In this document: positions 31,433 to 40,933 of the stretch, one piece after another | Numbering within the stretch: position 1 is the stretch's first letter | How the letters are laid out: each line of letters opens with the position of its first letter | DNA from: CAYMGQ01 sp964390055 | GTDB lineage: Bacteria; Bacillota; Clostridia; Peptostreptococcales; Natronincolaceae | Assembly: GCA_964390055.1 (NCBI GenBank) | Contig: CAYMGQ010000004.1 | Span: 62,001 to 126,000 of the forward strand | Reading direction: 5' to 3' | DNA length: 64,000 nucleotides | Position numbers and translations under genes: made by a program | Notes under the pieces: model-generated | What the model was told of the DNA's origin: nothing | The model's database searches: none | What the model saw: only the letters and a program-made list of their open reading frames with translations

Positions 31433-33142
31433 CTAGTCAAAACAATATTCGGTTAATATTGCCTCCCTATCCATTGCCTTATCATTATAGTACTCATAAA
31501 AAGACAGGCCTTTTATCCCTCCGGCTACATTAAATACATTGTCATAACCCAAGTGCTGTAGGGCCATTACCGCATTATAGCTACTCTGTCCTGACCTGCA
31601 TTGTATATAAACAGGCCTGTCCCTGGGTATTTCATCTAGCCTATTTCTTAATTGGCCTAGGGGAATACTAACCGCCCCCCTAATGTGACCCTGATCATAG
31701 GCCTCCTTAGGCCTAACATCCACTATATATGCCCCTCCCTCTACTAAATCCCTCATTTCTTCTAGGCCTACCTGTTTAAAACAGCTATGTAGTATATTTA
31801 GGCCGACTAAACCAGCATAATTCACTACATCCCTGGCAGTTCCAAAGGGTGGAGCATAACATAATTCTAAATCCTTTAAGTCCTCTAAAGTCCCATTAAA
31901 TTTAATTAGGGTGGCTATTACATCTATCCTTTTATCTACATTTCCTTTGCCTATGGCCTGAGCCCCTAGTATCCTGCCCGTGGGCACCTCAAATATCAGC
32001 TTAAAATGTAATGGCTGACTATCGGGCATTATGTCTACTTTATCATTTGGAATAAGCATAACAGTATCATAGTCTATCTGCATATTTGTAGCCTTTATTA
32101 GGCCCTCAGTTAAACCTGTAGAGGCCCCATTATAATCAAAGACTTTTATAACAGAAGAACCTATGACACCAGTATTATTTACTGGTCTTCCATAAATATG
32201 GTCAGCTGCAGCCCTAGCTTGTTTTTGGGCTGGACCTGCTAGGGATAGCTTGCTCTGGCTAAATAGTAACCTATTATATACCTCTATGGCATCCCCTATG
32301 GCATAAATATCCTTATCGGAAGTTCTAAAATTTTGATTTACAGCAATTGCCCCCGTTTTGCCTAATTTTAAGCCAGCCTTCTTGGCCAAGGTGGTTTCTG
32401 GCGAAACCCCTATAGCCATTACCACTGCCTGGGCATGTATTTCTCTTCCTGAATCCAAGACTACGGTATTGTCCTTGAATTTTTCTACCTTGTCATTGAC
32501 TATTAAGTCAATTCCCTTGTCAATAATCTCCTTATGTAGTATTTGGACCATGTCATAGTCAAAGGGACGCATTATCTGGGGCATAGCCTCTACCATAGTT
32601 ACATTATAGCCAGCTAGCCTTAAATTCTCGGCCGCCTCCACTCCTATAAATCCCCCGCCTATAACGGTAATGTCCTTGGAGTTATTTTCCACTATAAAGG
32701 AATTTAGGTCCACTATATCCTTAACATTCCTAATTGTAAATACATTAACTAGGTCCATACCTTCAAAGGGTGGTACTATTGGGTTGGCGCCAGGTGAAAG
32801 AATTAATTTATCGTAGGATTCCTTATAAATATCCCCCGTGGTTAAATCCTTTACCTTTACTTCCTTATTTTTTCGGTCTATTTCCAGGACTTCACTCTTA
32901 ACCCTAGCATCAATCCTATAGTTGTTGTGAAAGTCCTCAGGCATCATAAGGACTAGTTCTTCATGTTTTTCAATTAGACCACTTAGGTGAAAGGGTAATG
33001 CACAATTAGAAAATGAAACATGGGGACCCCTCTCAAACATAATTATTTCACAGGCCTCATCTAATCTCCTAATTCTAGCAGCCGCTGATGCCCCACCGGC
33101 CACCCCACCTACAACAATAACTCTATTGGGCTTTTTTATCAT
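31433..33142 (-). CDS. CoA-disulfide reductase/rhodanese fusion (CoADR-RHD)
   Basis: 569 residues. The N-terminal FAD/NAD(P) disulfide reductase has VVGGVAGGASAAARIRR, the single redox Cys in VSFSNCALPF (about residue 48), the second nucleotide site VIGGGFIGVEAAENL and DIYAIGDAIE. From about 470 a rhodanese domain follows, with DVRPKEAYDQGHI and the active Cys in IQCRSG. CoADR-RHD proteins reduce CoA persulfides or polysulfides and disulfides with NADH, in redox balance or sulfur metabolism. GGGGGAG precedes the ATG. No linked sulfur genes. Confidence 0.92.
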   Translation of the reverse strand: MIKKPNRVIVVGGVAGGASAAARIRRLDEACEIIMFERGPHVSFSNCALPFHLSGLIEKHEELVLMMPEDFHNNYRIDARVKSEVLEIDRKNKEVKVKDLTTGDIYKESYDKLILSPGANPIVPPFEGMDLVNVFTIRNVKDIVDLNSFIVENNSKDITVIGGGFIGVEAAENLRLAGYNVTMVEAMPQIMRPFDYDMVQILHKEIIDKGIDLIVNDKVEKFKDNTVVLDSGREIHAQAVVMAIGVSPETTLAKKAGLKLGKTGAIAVNQNFRTSDKDIYAIGDAIEVYNRLLFSQSKLSLAGPAQKQARAAADHIYGRPVNNTGVIGSSVIKVFDYNGASTGLTEGLIKATNMQIDYDTVMLIPNDKVDIMPDSQPLHFKLIFEVPTGRILGAQAIGKGNVDKRIDVIATLIKFNGTLEDLKDLELCYAPPFGTARDVVNYAGLVGLNILHSCFKQVGLEEMRDLVEGGAYIVDVRPKEAYDQGHIRGAVSIPLGQLRNRLDEIPRDRPVYIQCRSGQSSYNAVMALQHLGYDNVFNVAGGIKGLSFYEYYNDKAMDREAILTEYCFD

Positions 33143-33367
33143 TTCAAACTCCCCCTATTAATATTAATCCCATTCCTTAACATACCCATCAATAATAATT
33201 TGTATCATTTTACTAAAAGCCTAATAAAATCTATATATTTAGAAATTTTATCCCATCCACCCAATGCACCCTCCATTAATATCTAAATTATATAATCTAA
33301 TTGTAAAATAAATTGGCCAATGGTAATATAAACCTATGACTAACATATGTTTTAGGAGGACTTTATA

Positions 33368-34288
33368 GTGAAAAGAAAAGATTTTTTATTGGCCTTATTA
33401 GTTGTAATGATATGGGGAGCTAATTTTACAGTCATCAAACTAGGCTTAGATGGAGTACCCTCCATGCTATTAGTTGCCGTAAGATATGCTTTTGTAGCCT
33501 TTCCTGCAATATTTTTTGTCAAAAAACCCAATCTTGAATGGAAGTACATAATTTTCTATGGGCTGACTGTAGGCGTCGGCCAGTTTGCATGCCTCTTTTA
33601 TGCCTTGGAAACCGGGATGCCTGCAGGATTGGCATCTATAATTGTTCAGTTGCAAAGCTTTATATCTCCATTTATGGGGGCCATATTCCTGGGTGAGGAC
33701 CTAAATTCTAGGCAATTAATTGGTTTTATCATTGCTGGCCTAGGCCTAAGCCTTATTGCTATAGCCTCTACATCCAACGGAGTATCAGCCATACCATTAG
33801 GCCCGCTTCTTTTAACTGTATGTGCCCCGATTTTTTGGTCAATATCAAATATTATCGCAAAATATTGTGCCAACAAGGTGGCATCAGAGGGTCAACAGCT
33901 AGATATGTTGGCCATGGTAGTATGGTCTAGTTTAGTACCCCCTATACCCATGCTATTATTAGCCATGCTAATAAATACTCCCCAGCTTCTAATAAGTTCC
34001 TTAGCTAATTTGAACTTTATGTCTGTTTTTGCTGCCCTTTATGTATCTTTGGCGGCTACCCTATTTGGCTATGGTTTTTGGAATAACCTTATATCTAAAT
34101 ACCCCTTAGGGATAATATCCCCCATTTCCCTATTGGTACCAATTTTCGGACTCCTTATATCTAAGATTGTTCTTATGGAACAACTATCGAAATTTCAATG
34201 GCTGGGGGCTATTGTAATTCTAATCGGACTCTTAATTGCCAATATTGACATGGGGCAGGTCCTTGATAAGTCCAAAGAACCTGCTTAA
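33368..34288 (+). CDS. EamA-family (DMT) transporter
   Basis: 306 residues with ten hydrophobic segments in two repeated EamA halves (ALLVVMIWGANFTVIKLGLDGVP in the first, and PLLLTVCAPIFWSISNIIAKY in the second). Drug/metabolite superfamily exporters of this kind move amino acids or other small metabolites; the substrate is unknown. GGAGGACTTTATA is followed by a GTG start. A single-gene unit on the plus strand between minus-strand genes. Confidence 0.88.
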   Translation: MKRKDFLLALLVVMIWGANFTVIKLGLDGVPSMLLVAVRYAFVAFPAIFFVKKPNLEWKYIIFYGLTVGVGQFACLFYALETGMPAGLASIIVQLQSFISPFMGAIFLGEDLNSRQLIGFIIAGLGLSLIAIASTSNGVSAIPLGPLLLTVCAPIFWSISNIIAKYCANKVASEGQQLDMLAMVVWSSLVPPIPMLLLAMLINTPQLLISSLANLNFMSVFAALYVSLAATLFGYGFWNNLISKYPLGIISPISLLVPIFGLLISKIVLMEQLSKFQWLGAIVILIGLLIANIDMGQVLDKSKEPA

Positions 34289-34327
34289 TATTTGTCAACC
34301 CCTAGCCTAAGATAGGTCCCACAATAA

Positions 34328-36331
34328 TTAAAAGCTAAATCGACTAATAGTCATTTGTAAGTTATTTGCCAATTGGGCCAAGGTTTCACTGGCAGTGGCT
34401 ATTTCTTCAACAGCTGCAGTTTGTTCCTCCACAGAAGCAGATGCCTCTTCAGTACTTGCTGCATTCTCCTGAGATATGGCTGCTAAATTATGAATTATCT
34501 CAATAACCTCATTCTTTTTATCTTCCATTGATTTGTTAGTTGCATTGATATTTGTAACTAAATTTCTTATATCCTCAATGCTGTTGGCTATACCTATAAA
34601 ACTATCATTTGTAACCTCCACACTTGTAGTTTGGTGCTCTCTTATAGTTGCTACATCTTCCATTGTTGCCACCGCTGTGGATGTCTTATTAAGTAGTTCT
34701 AAAATAATGGCTGAAATCTCCTCAGTAAATTTATTTGATTCCTCAGCTAGTTTTCTAATTTCCTCTGCCACAACTGCGAAACCCCTTCCCGCTTCTCCGG
34801 CCCTGGCAGCCTCTATGGCAGCATTAAGAGCCAGCAAATTAGTTTGTTCTGCTATGGCACTAATCATCCCGCTGGCACTCTCGATTGTTTTTACACTATG
34901 GTTAACACTTAATATCACTTCGTGCACTAGGCCAGCCGCTTCATCATTTTCTCTATTTTTATCTACTAAATTAGCTACCACATCTAGGCCTTCATCCTTC
35001 AAGGAGTTTACTTGGTCTAGAGTCCCGTCCAAATCTTTGACGGCAGTCATAGTATTTTCAATTTGCTCCCCTAACCCCTCTATACTCATGGCCCCACCCT
35101 CTGTATCAGTAGCTTGCTCACCAGCCCCTGCAGCAATTCCCTCTATGGCCCTGGCAACCTCTTCCGAGGCTAGGGCTGATTGGTGGCTGGTAGCTGTCAA
35201 TTCTTCAGAATAGGCTGCCACCTGTTGGGCCGTATCATTTATTTCACCTACCAAATCTATTAAGTTCCTCTGCATTTTTGCTAGGGAGTTTCCTATGAGC
35301 CCAATTTCATCTGATCTTTCTAGATATTTAATGGCACTACTGTTTTCGTCAAAGGCTAAATCATAATTAGCCAGCCTATCTAAAATATGGGAATACTCCA
35401 CCACTGGCTTAGATATAGTACCTCCTAATAATACTGCCCCAATTATGCTTAAGATTAGGATTACTATGGCTGTGGTAAAAATACCTGCCCTTAACTTACC
35501 TAGTCCAGATAGGACATCATCTTCAAAGGCTCCTACTGCAACGATTTTACCTGTATTAGCTATAGGGGCCACTCCCATATATCTGGTAGTACCCTGGAAG
35601 TCATAACTAATTACCCCTTGATTACCCATACCTAATTCTTTAAAGGCTAATCCTGCATCCCTCATATCTCCATCAGTTTCGATTTCACCTAGGAGGTTTC
35701 TTTGCTCTAAAATAAATTCTTCATCAGCATGGCCAATTATAGTGCCATCTTCCTCCAAAATAAAAGCATAGCCATTGTCTCCGAATCCCATATTCAATAC
35801 CATGTTACTTAAATCTTCTGCCCTCTTCAAACCTATTAATCCACCAAGTAGGTCATCCCCATCTTTAATAGGGCTAGCAATAATATAGCTGGCCTCCCTA
35901 TTGGCCTTGTCTACCATTACGCTTGAGACATTTGCCCTCCCTTGCAGGGCCAATTCAATAGGCTCTGTGTTTTCTAAGGTCAATACACTTCCATCCGATA
36001 CCCTCAGGATTTGTCCCTCTAAATCAACAATCCCTATATCTTTATAACCCAATCTAGAAATATCAGCTAGTAATGCCTCCCTTTGTATCTCCCAGTTCAT
36101 GCTACGGCTACTAGACCGGGCAGCCAATTCCATCAAAATATTCATATCCTTTGATATATTAGCTTCAACTATCTCAACCCCATCCATAGCTGAATTAAGT
36201 AGTGCTTCCTTAGTCAGGTCCAATATAGTAGCAGAGCTAAGTTTAGTTGATACCAGCCCCAAAGCAATTATCCCTATTAGGACCAGGCCACTAATAAACA
36301 AGCTAATCCGACGGGCCAAGTTTATTTTCAT
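34328..36331 (-). CDS. Methyl-accepting chemotaxis protein (double-Cache sensor)
   Basis: 667 residues. Membrane anchor at about 8-30, a large extracellular dCache_1-like domain (GYKDIGIVDLEGQILRVSDG, GFGDNGYAFILEEDGTIIGHA, YMGVAPIANTGKIVAVGA), second membrane helix at about 290-313, HAMP, and a signalling domain with EQTNLLALNAAIEAARAGE and GRGFAVVAEEIRKLAEES. dCache sensors commonly bind amino acids or other small ligands. The start is the ATG at 36329-36331 behind AAGGGGTGG. Shares the signalling tip with the first chemoreceptor but has an unrelated sensor. Confidence 0.93.
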   Translation of the reverse strand: MKINLARRISLFISGLVLIGIIALGLVSTKLSSATILDLTKEALLNSAMDGVEIVEANISKDMNILMELAARSSSRSMNWEIQREALLADISRLGYKDIGIVDLEGQILRVSDGSVLTLENTEPIELALQGRANVSSVMVDKANREASYIIASPIKDGDDLLGGLIGLKRAEDLSNMVLNMGFGDNGYAFILEEDGTIIGHADEEFILEQRNLLGEIETDGDMRDAGLAFKELGMGNQGVISYDFQGTTRYMGVAPIANTGKIVAVGAFEDDVLSGLGKLRAGIFTTAIVILILSIIGAVLLGGTISKPVVEYSHILDRLANYDLAFDENSSAIKYLERSDEIGLIGNSLAKMQRNLIDLVGEINDTAQQVAAYSEELTATSHQSALASEEVARAIEGIAAGAGEQATDTEGGAMSIEGLGEQIENTMTAVKDLDGTLDQVNSLKDEGLDVVANLVDKNRENDEAAGLVHEVILSVNHSVKTIESASGMISAIAEQTNLLALNAAIEAARAGEAGRGFAVVAEEIRKLAEESNKFTEEISAIILELLNKTSTAVATMEDVATIREHQTTSVEVTNDSFIGIANSIEDIRNLVTNINATNKSMEDKKNEVIEIIHNLAAISQENAASTEEASASVEEQTAAVEEIATASETLAQLANNLQMTISRFSF

Positions 36332-36459
36332 TTTACCACCCCTTAAAATCATGATTAATAATCTCTAACAAACTATACCCCACTATATCCTCTTTCAAAT
36401 CTTAAATATTAATCTGCCTTAACATATTTTCAAATATTGTGATTAAGGCTTCAAGCCTA

Positions 36460-37509
36460 TTAACCTTCAATTTTATTGTCCTCGATTGCCCCCTTATAAT
36501 AACCTTCGATTTTGTTAACAAAGGCAATAATCTCCTTCTTATATTGTAAATAGTAAATTACAACTACCCTGCCCCTAAGAGTGATTAATTTTACCATTCC
36601 ATTTTCGTGAATTACAGTCCAATCCATCCCCTTGGCACATTCCTCTGGCTTGCTAGGGTCGGTTTTTTTCTTGGGAGATAGGGCGGTACAAAATCTAGGA
36701 TGCATTTTTTCCCCCTGGACGGACACATAATCCTCATCTAATGTTTGTAACAGGTTTGTAACCCTTGTATTTGTAATGCATGAATAGGAAAACTCCTCTT
36801 CACCTATAGTGACAAGTATATCCCCATATATGCAAAAACCATGGGACCCATCCTTAATTTCTTCTAATTTTTCAATACTTAGCAAATCTATCTTAAAATT
36901 ATTATAATCCCGGAAAATACTATGGCGAAATTTATCCCAAAGCTTGGTAAGTAAGGCCTCATTGGGCGCAAGCACATACAAGCCCCTGTCATCATATAGG
37001 TGAAAAACTCTTCTATTATTTAAATCAATTATGGATATAGCCGAAGAAAAATCCAAACTGCCCCCTATATTTGACAGGATTATTTGTCTGAAGAGTTTTT
37101 CTTCCCTAAACCCTTCAACATAATAAATATACCGATGGCATTTATAAACCGCATCATCATGGGGGAAATGCCAATTAAAGCTGTCTGTTTCATGGTCGAT
37201 TATATCTACAAAAGTAGTTTCTAGAAAGTTTTTCCCCTCTAAATCTAATTTCTTATCCCCATATTTATTTTCAAATACAATTAGAACTTTCTTAGTCATA
37301 CCCATGTGCTTTAGTACTTCAGTAGCCTTGGCAAGACACTCCCCTACATATTTTTTATTTAACCTAGCCTTTTCTAGATAGGGGGATTTATTACTCAGGC
37401 TAATATTTAACATAAACTTGTGCCTTAATTGAAACAAGGCCCTATTGCCTGTCCCGTATTCATGTAAAAGCTCATCCACCAGCTCTTTTAATCCCATCTC
37501 TATTTCCAA
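36460..37509 (-). CDS. Uncharacterised protein with a DUF3885-like segment
   Basis: 349 residues, no membrane segment or signal. The middle part (SIIDLNNRRVFHLYDDRGLYVLA, then LWDKFRHSIFRDYNNFKIDLL) resembles DUF3885, with its DDRG block; the flanks are not recognised. The start is taken as TTG at 37507-37509 because GGGAGG lies nine bases upstream; the in-frame ATG four codons on is too far. It has no obvious operon partner. Function unknown. Confidence 0.6.
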   Translation of the reverse strand: MEIEMGLKELVDELLHEYGTGNRALFQLRHKFMLNISLSNKSPYLEKARLNKKYVGECLAKATEVLKHMGMTKKVLIVFENKYGDKKLDLEGKNFLETTFVDIIDHETDSFNWHFPHDDAVYKCHRYIYYVEGFREEKLFRQIILSNIGGSLDFSSAISIIDLNNRRVFHLYDDRGLYVLAPNEALLTKLWDKFRHSIFRDYNNFKIDLLSIEKLEEIKDGSHGFCIYGDILVTIGEEEFSYSCITNTRVTNLLQTLDEDYVSVQGEKMHPRFCTALSPKKKTDPSKPEECAKGMDWTVIHENGMVKLITLRGRVVVIYYLQYKKEIIAFVNKIEGYYKGAIEDNKIEG

Positions 37510-37663
37510 TATCTCTTTCCTCCCTAGGATATATCATAAGTAATATAGTTAAACCCTTAATTGATACAATATAGCAAAATTTTCACAATCCTCCTATATT
37601 ATATCAAAGTTTCCAGTGTTTTGAAATATCTTTCAACAAGGGCTAACCAATAGTAGATAGGAA

Positions 37664-37689
37664 AAAAACAGTCCGAAGACTGTTTTATT
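37664..37689 (-). terminator. Terminator of ndk with UUCG tetraloop
   Basis: Minus strand AAACAGTC-TTCG-GACTGTTTTTTT: a UUCG-capped stem with a strong T tract; its base overlaps the ndk stop codon TAA at 37685-37687. Confidence 0.92.
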
Positions 37690-38083
37690 TAAACCATAAA
37701 TTTAATTCCCTTTTGGCTGATTCAGGAGAATCTGAACCGTGGATAATATTTTCAGTTATATTATTGGCAAAATCCCCCCTAATAGTACCGGGTAAAGCCT
37801 GGCTAAAATCCCTATGACCTATCATAAGTCTCATAGTTTCAATAACCGACTTTCCCTGGACCTCTATAGCCATCACTGCCTTGCCTGCTATGTAGTCTAT
37901 AAGTTCACCAAAGAATGGTTTTTCCCTATGTTCAGCATAATGCTCCTCCACTAACTCTTTGCTGGGCTTTACAAGTTTGGCCCTTGTAATATTAAAGCCC
38001 TTCTTTTCAATCCTTCCAATGATTTCACCCACCAGTCCCCTCTGGACCCCATCAGGTTTAATCATTATAAATGTCTTTTCCAT
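37685..38083 (-). CDS. ndk: Nucleoside diphosphate kinase
   Basis: 132 residues. FIMIKPDGVQRGLVGEII at the N-terminus, MIGHRDFSQALPGTIRGDF and the phospho-His in NIIHGSDSPESAKRE are diagnostic. It transfers the terminal phosphate between nucleoside triphosphates. It is somewhat shorter than the usual 140-150 residues, a form common in Clostridia. AAGGGAAGG precedes the ATG. Confidence 0.96.
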   Translation of the reverse strand: MEKTFIMIKPDGVQRGLVGEIIGRIEKKGFNITRAKLVKPSKELVEEHYAEHREKPFFGELIDYIAGKAVMAIEVQGKSVIETMRLMIGHRDFSQALPGTIRGDFANNITENIIHGSDSPESAKRELNLWFK

Positions 38084-38240
38084 TAAATCATCCTTCCCTT
38101 TGTCTTTTATATATAGAAAAATCCTATATTAGCAAAACATAGCAACTTTCACCCTGTCTATTTTAATATTAAATCTATTTTATGTCAAAGACCTCTAAAT
38201 TACCCCTACTCTTACCTCAACTTCCTTGTTTTTGAGGGCA

Positions 38241-38276
38241 TAAAAATGTAGGCAGCCCCTTGGACTGCCTACATTA
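38241..38276 (-). terminator. Terminator of the metal-transport cassette
   Basis: Minus strand GTAGGCAGTCC/GGCTGCCTAC stem with an A-rich loop, then ATTTTTATG. It follows the HMA-protein stop codon at 38288-38290. Confidence 0.88.
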
Positions 38277-38287
38277 CCATAACACCA

Positions 38288-38515
38288 CTATTTAACCCTA
38301 GATTTTTCTATCTCATACCCCACTTTATTTATTGCATTTTCAATTTCTTCAATTGAAATTACTTTTTCGTCAAAATCTACTTTAACCCTGCTTGAATTAA
38401 ATAATACCTTTATTGTATTTTCCTCAACGCCATCTAAAGCCTTCATAGCACCCTCGATTTTTAATGTGCAGGAGGGGCATGTTAATGTCTCCAGTTGAAT
38501 TGTTGCTGTTTTCAT
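38288..38515 (-). CDS. Heavy-metal-associated domain protein (CopZ-like)
   Basis: 75 residues, single HMA fold, metal motif TCPSCTLKIE (CxxC). It is about the size of copper chaperone CopZ, but CopZ-like proteins also serve zinc or other metals. The P-type ATPase next door has no N-terminal HMA domain, so this could be its detached metal-binding domain. GAGGAG precedes the ATG. The spacing to the ATPase gene is about 55 bases. Confidence 0.88.
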   Translation of the reverse strand: MKTATIQLETLTCPSCTLKIEGAMKALDGVEENTIKVLFNSSRVKVDFDEKVISIEEIENAINKVGYEIEKSRVK

Positions 38516-38571
38516 AATTAAAATCTCCTCTCTTTTTTATATTATTATTTTACTCCATTATTGGATTAATA

Positions 38572-40425
38572 TCATCTTTGTTTATATCTAAGCAGTCTCA
38601 TACCATTGATAATCACTGCCAAAATACTACCTTCATGGACTAGCATTCCTATGGACATATTCATCCAATCACTAAAGAATACTCCGGCTAATAAAGCTAA
38701 TACCACACCTACAGCTATTATTATATTTTGAAGCATATTTCCTGCCGTAGCCTTAGTCAGGCCTAGAGCATGGGGTAGTCGGCTAAAATCAGAATTCATA
38801 AGGACAAGGTCCGAAGTTTCAATAGCTACATCCGTCCCCCCACCCATAGCAATACCTATATCTGCTAGGGCCAGTGACGGGCTATCATTAACTCCATCTC
38901 CTACAAAAGCCACTATTTCACCCTTTTCCTTAAGTTCCTTGATATATTCAGCCTTATCCTCTGGTAACATATTCCCATGGGCCTCGGTTAATCCCAGTTC
39001 CCTACTCACCACATCAACTGTCCCCTGATTATCTCCTGACAAGATAACCAATTTTTTTATCCCCAAGGCCTTTAGTTTTTCTAAGTCCTCCTTGACTCCA
39101 CTACGGATCTGATCCCTAACCCCCATCATGACCTTTAATACACCATCAACTGCAGTCAATACTAGGGAGTTCCCATTCTTCTCAAACTCCTCTATATCCC
39201 TTCTAGCTTCAGAACTAATTTCCACCTTCTCCTGTTCCATTAGGGGCACATTACCTACAGCTACCCTGTGGCCCTTTACATTGGCCGTTATACCACCGCC
39301 TTTAATAACCACTGTATTTTCCACTGGTGAGAAGTTTGTATCCCCAATTTCATTTAAAACCGCCTTTGCCAGGGGGTGGTCGGACTCCCTTTCTATGCTA
39401 GCAAGATAGGCCAATACCTCGTCTACATCATCAGTATAATATCTAGTTTCTGACACTGAGGGATTACCTATAGTTAATGTTCCCGTTTTGTCAAAAACCA
39501 TGGTATCTGTCCTGCTAAAATCATGGATTACCTCGCTTCCCTTTAGGAGAACCCCATGTCTAGCTCCATTACCTATACCGGCCACATTGGATACGGGTAC
39601 ACCTATTACAAGGGCTCCTGGACATCCCAATACCAATATGGTGATGGCCAATTCTATATTTCTCGAAAAGAGCCATACCAAAAATGATAGGAGCAAAACT
39701 GCCGGCGTATAATACCTAGAGAATCGGTCTATAAAACGTTCTGCCTCCGATTTTGAATCTTGGGCTTCCTCCACTAATTCGATAATTTTACCGAAGGTGG
39801 TATCCTCCCCAACCCTATCCGCTACAATCTGAATGGTACCATTTTCTAGTATTGTTCCGGCAAATACCTGGGAGTCTTTTTCCTTTCCTACAGGGATAGC
39901 CTCCCCAGTTATACTTGCCTCATTTATATGGCCTTCCCCGCTTATAACCCTACCATCAACTGGTATTTTAGCCCCTGTCTTCACTAGGAGAATATCTCCT
40001 TCATCTACATCATCAACTTCAACTTCTGCAAATTCCCCATCCTCCATTTGCTTTAGGGCACTCTCCGGAGCCATTTCCGTCAATTCCTTTATGGCAGACC
40101 GGGTCTGGTTTAGTGTCCTTTGCTCCAGATAAGCTCCAAAGAGAAATAGGAAGGTAACAATTGCCGATTCCTCATAGTTATTAATTAAAAAAGCCCCTAC
40201 AACAGCAATAGTAACCAAAACATCTATACTAACCACCCTTACACTTAGGGCTTGATAAGCTTGGATAGCAATAGGTGCTGCCCCTATTATGGAGGCAATA
40301 ATCAATGCCCAGTTAAAAATAAGCATACTAGCCATAGTCCACTTACTTATAAAGGCAACTCCTATTAAAATCCCGCCAAGTAACATAATTTCATTCTTCT
40401 TGTTCAAAATTTTTCTTTGCATCAT
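38572..40425 (-). CDS. Heavy-metal P1B-type ATPase with CPG motif
   Basis: 617 residues. Phosphorylation site DKTGTLTIG, TGEAIP actuator loop, nucleotide domain HP in ESDHPLAKAV, and hinge GDGVNDSPSL all present. The membrane metal site reads VLGCPGALVIGVPVSNVAGIG: CPG replaces the usual CPC (Cu, Zn/Cd) or SPC. The C-terminal MNMSIGMLVHEGSILAVIINGMRLL is also conserved in that subgroup. No N-terminal metal-binding domain is attached. The metal is uncertain; zinc, cadmium or iron-group metals are all possible. Exporter role is inferred from the family. Confidence 0.9.
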   Translation of the reverse strand: MMQRKILNKKNEIMLLGGILIGVAFISKWTMASMLIFNWALIIASIIGAAPIAIQAYQALSVRVVSIDVLVTIAVVGAFLINNYEESAIVTFLFLFGAYLEQRTLNQTRSAIKELTEMAPESALKQMEDGEFAEVEVDDVDEGDILLVKTGAKIPVDGRVISGEGHINEASITGEAIPVGKEKDSQVFAGTILENGTIQIVADRVGEDTTFGKIIELVEEAQDSKSEAERFIDRFSRYYTPAVLLLSFLVWLFSRNIELAITILVLGCPGALVIGVPVSNVAGIGNGARHGVLLKGSEVIHDFSRTDTMVFDKTGTLTIGNPSVSETRYYTDDVDEVLAYLASIERESDHPLAKAVLNEIGDTNFSPVENTVVIKGGGITANVKGHRVAVGNVPLMEQEKVEISSEARRDIEEFEKNGNSLVLTAVDGVLKVMMGVRDQIRSGVKEDLEKLKALGIKKLVILSGDNQGTVDVVSRELGLTEAHGNMLPEDKAEYIKELKEKGEIVAFVGDGVNDSPSLALADIGIAMGGGTDVAIETSDLVLMNSDFSRLPHALGLTKATAGNMLQNIIIAVGVVLALLAGVFFSDWMNMSIGMLVHEGSILAVIINGMRLLRYKQR

Positions 40426-40530
40426 AGTCCCTATAACCTCCCTTCTATAATTCTGCTGAGCAAACTCCTTATCCTTTATAATTCTTCCAAGTTAGGAGAT
40501 TATTCTCGATTATCCTCCATCTATATACCT

Positions 40531-40827
40531 TTACAATTCCTTATATGCCTGGTTTAATTCAGCCAGCATCTCATAAACTGCTTCATAAGTCTCACATACT
40601 CCCTGGGGTATGCTATAATTATTAGTTATTTTTTGCAAACCAGCAAACTCAGTTTCCAATTCTGCCAGCTGACTTCCCGCATCCTCTAGCTTTACCTTTA
40701 TTTGATCAAATAATTTTCTTACCTCAAAAAATTCTGGGTGTTCTCCACCATGGACCCGTTCTACAACCGGGACGTACATTTCCAATCTTTCTAAATATTT
40801 TTCCTTTAATTCATTAAATTTTGTCAT
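40531..40827 (-). CDS. Conserved small helical protein of the metal cassette
   Basis: 98 residues, highly charged and helical, with a HGGEHPEF motif near residue 26 and ITNNYSIPQGVCETYEAVYEMLAELNQAY toward the end. I do not recognise an annotated family. GAGGAGG precedes the ATG. It leads the transcription unit with the ATPase and HMA genes behind a palindromic operator, so a role in metal handling is plausible. The two His plus Glu could bind metal. No membrane segment or signal. Confidence 0.65.
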   Translation of the reverse strand: MTKFNELKEKYLERLEMYVPVVERVHGGEHPEFFEVRKLFDQIKVKLEDAGSQLAELETEFAGLQKITNNYSIPQGVCETYEAVYEMLAELNQAYKEL

Positions 40828-40898
40828 AGCACTTATTCCTCCTCTTTACTTAGTATTTCTCAACTCGGTAAGGATATAATAGCACATTATTACATAAA

Positions 40899-40922
40899 AA
40901 AAATTGACCTAGGTCAATTTTT
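40899..40922. promoter_or_regulatory. Perfect 24-base palindrome at the metal-cassette promoter
   Basis: The centre is AAATTGACCTAGGTCAATTT with two more pairing bases on each side. TTGAC-N4-GTCAA has the shape of a CRP/FNR-family site. On the minus strand its TTGACC could serve as -35, with TGTAAT 17 bases downstream, so a bound regulator would act directly on this promoter. The unit controlled is the 98-residue protein, ATPase and HMA gene. No regulator gene is adjacent. Confidence 0.65.
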
Positions 40923-40933
40923 ATAATTTTTTA

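Noticed and set aside
34533..35213. Open frame of 226 codons on plus, antisense to the second chemoreceptor
   Set aside because: It mirrors the conserved coiled-coil signalling domain, as do similar frames antisense to the first chemoreceptor (4034-4609). No ribosome site and no protein-like pattern.
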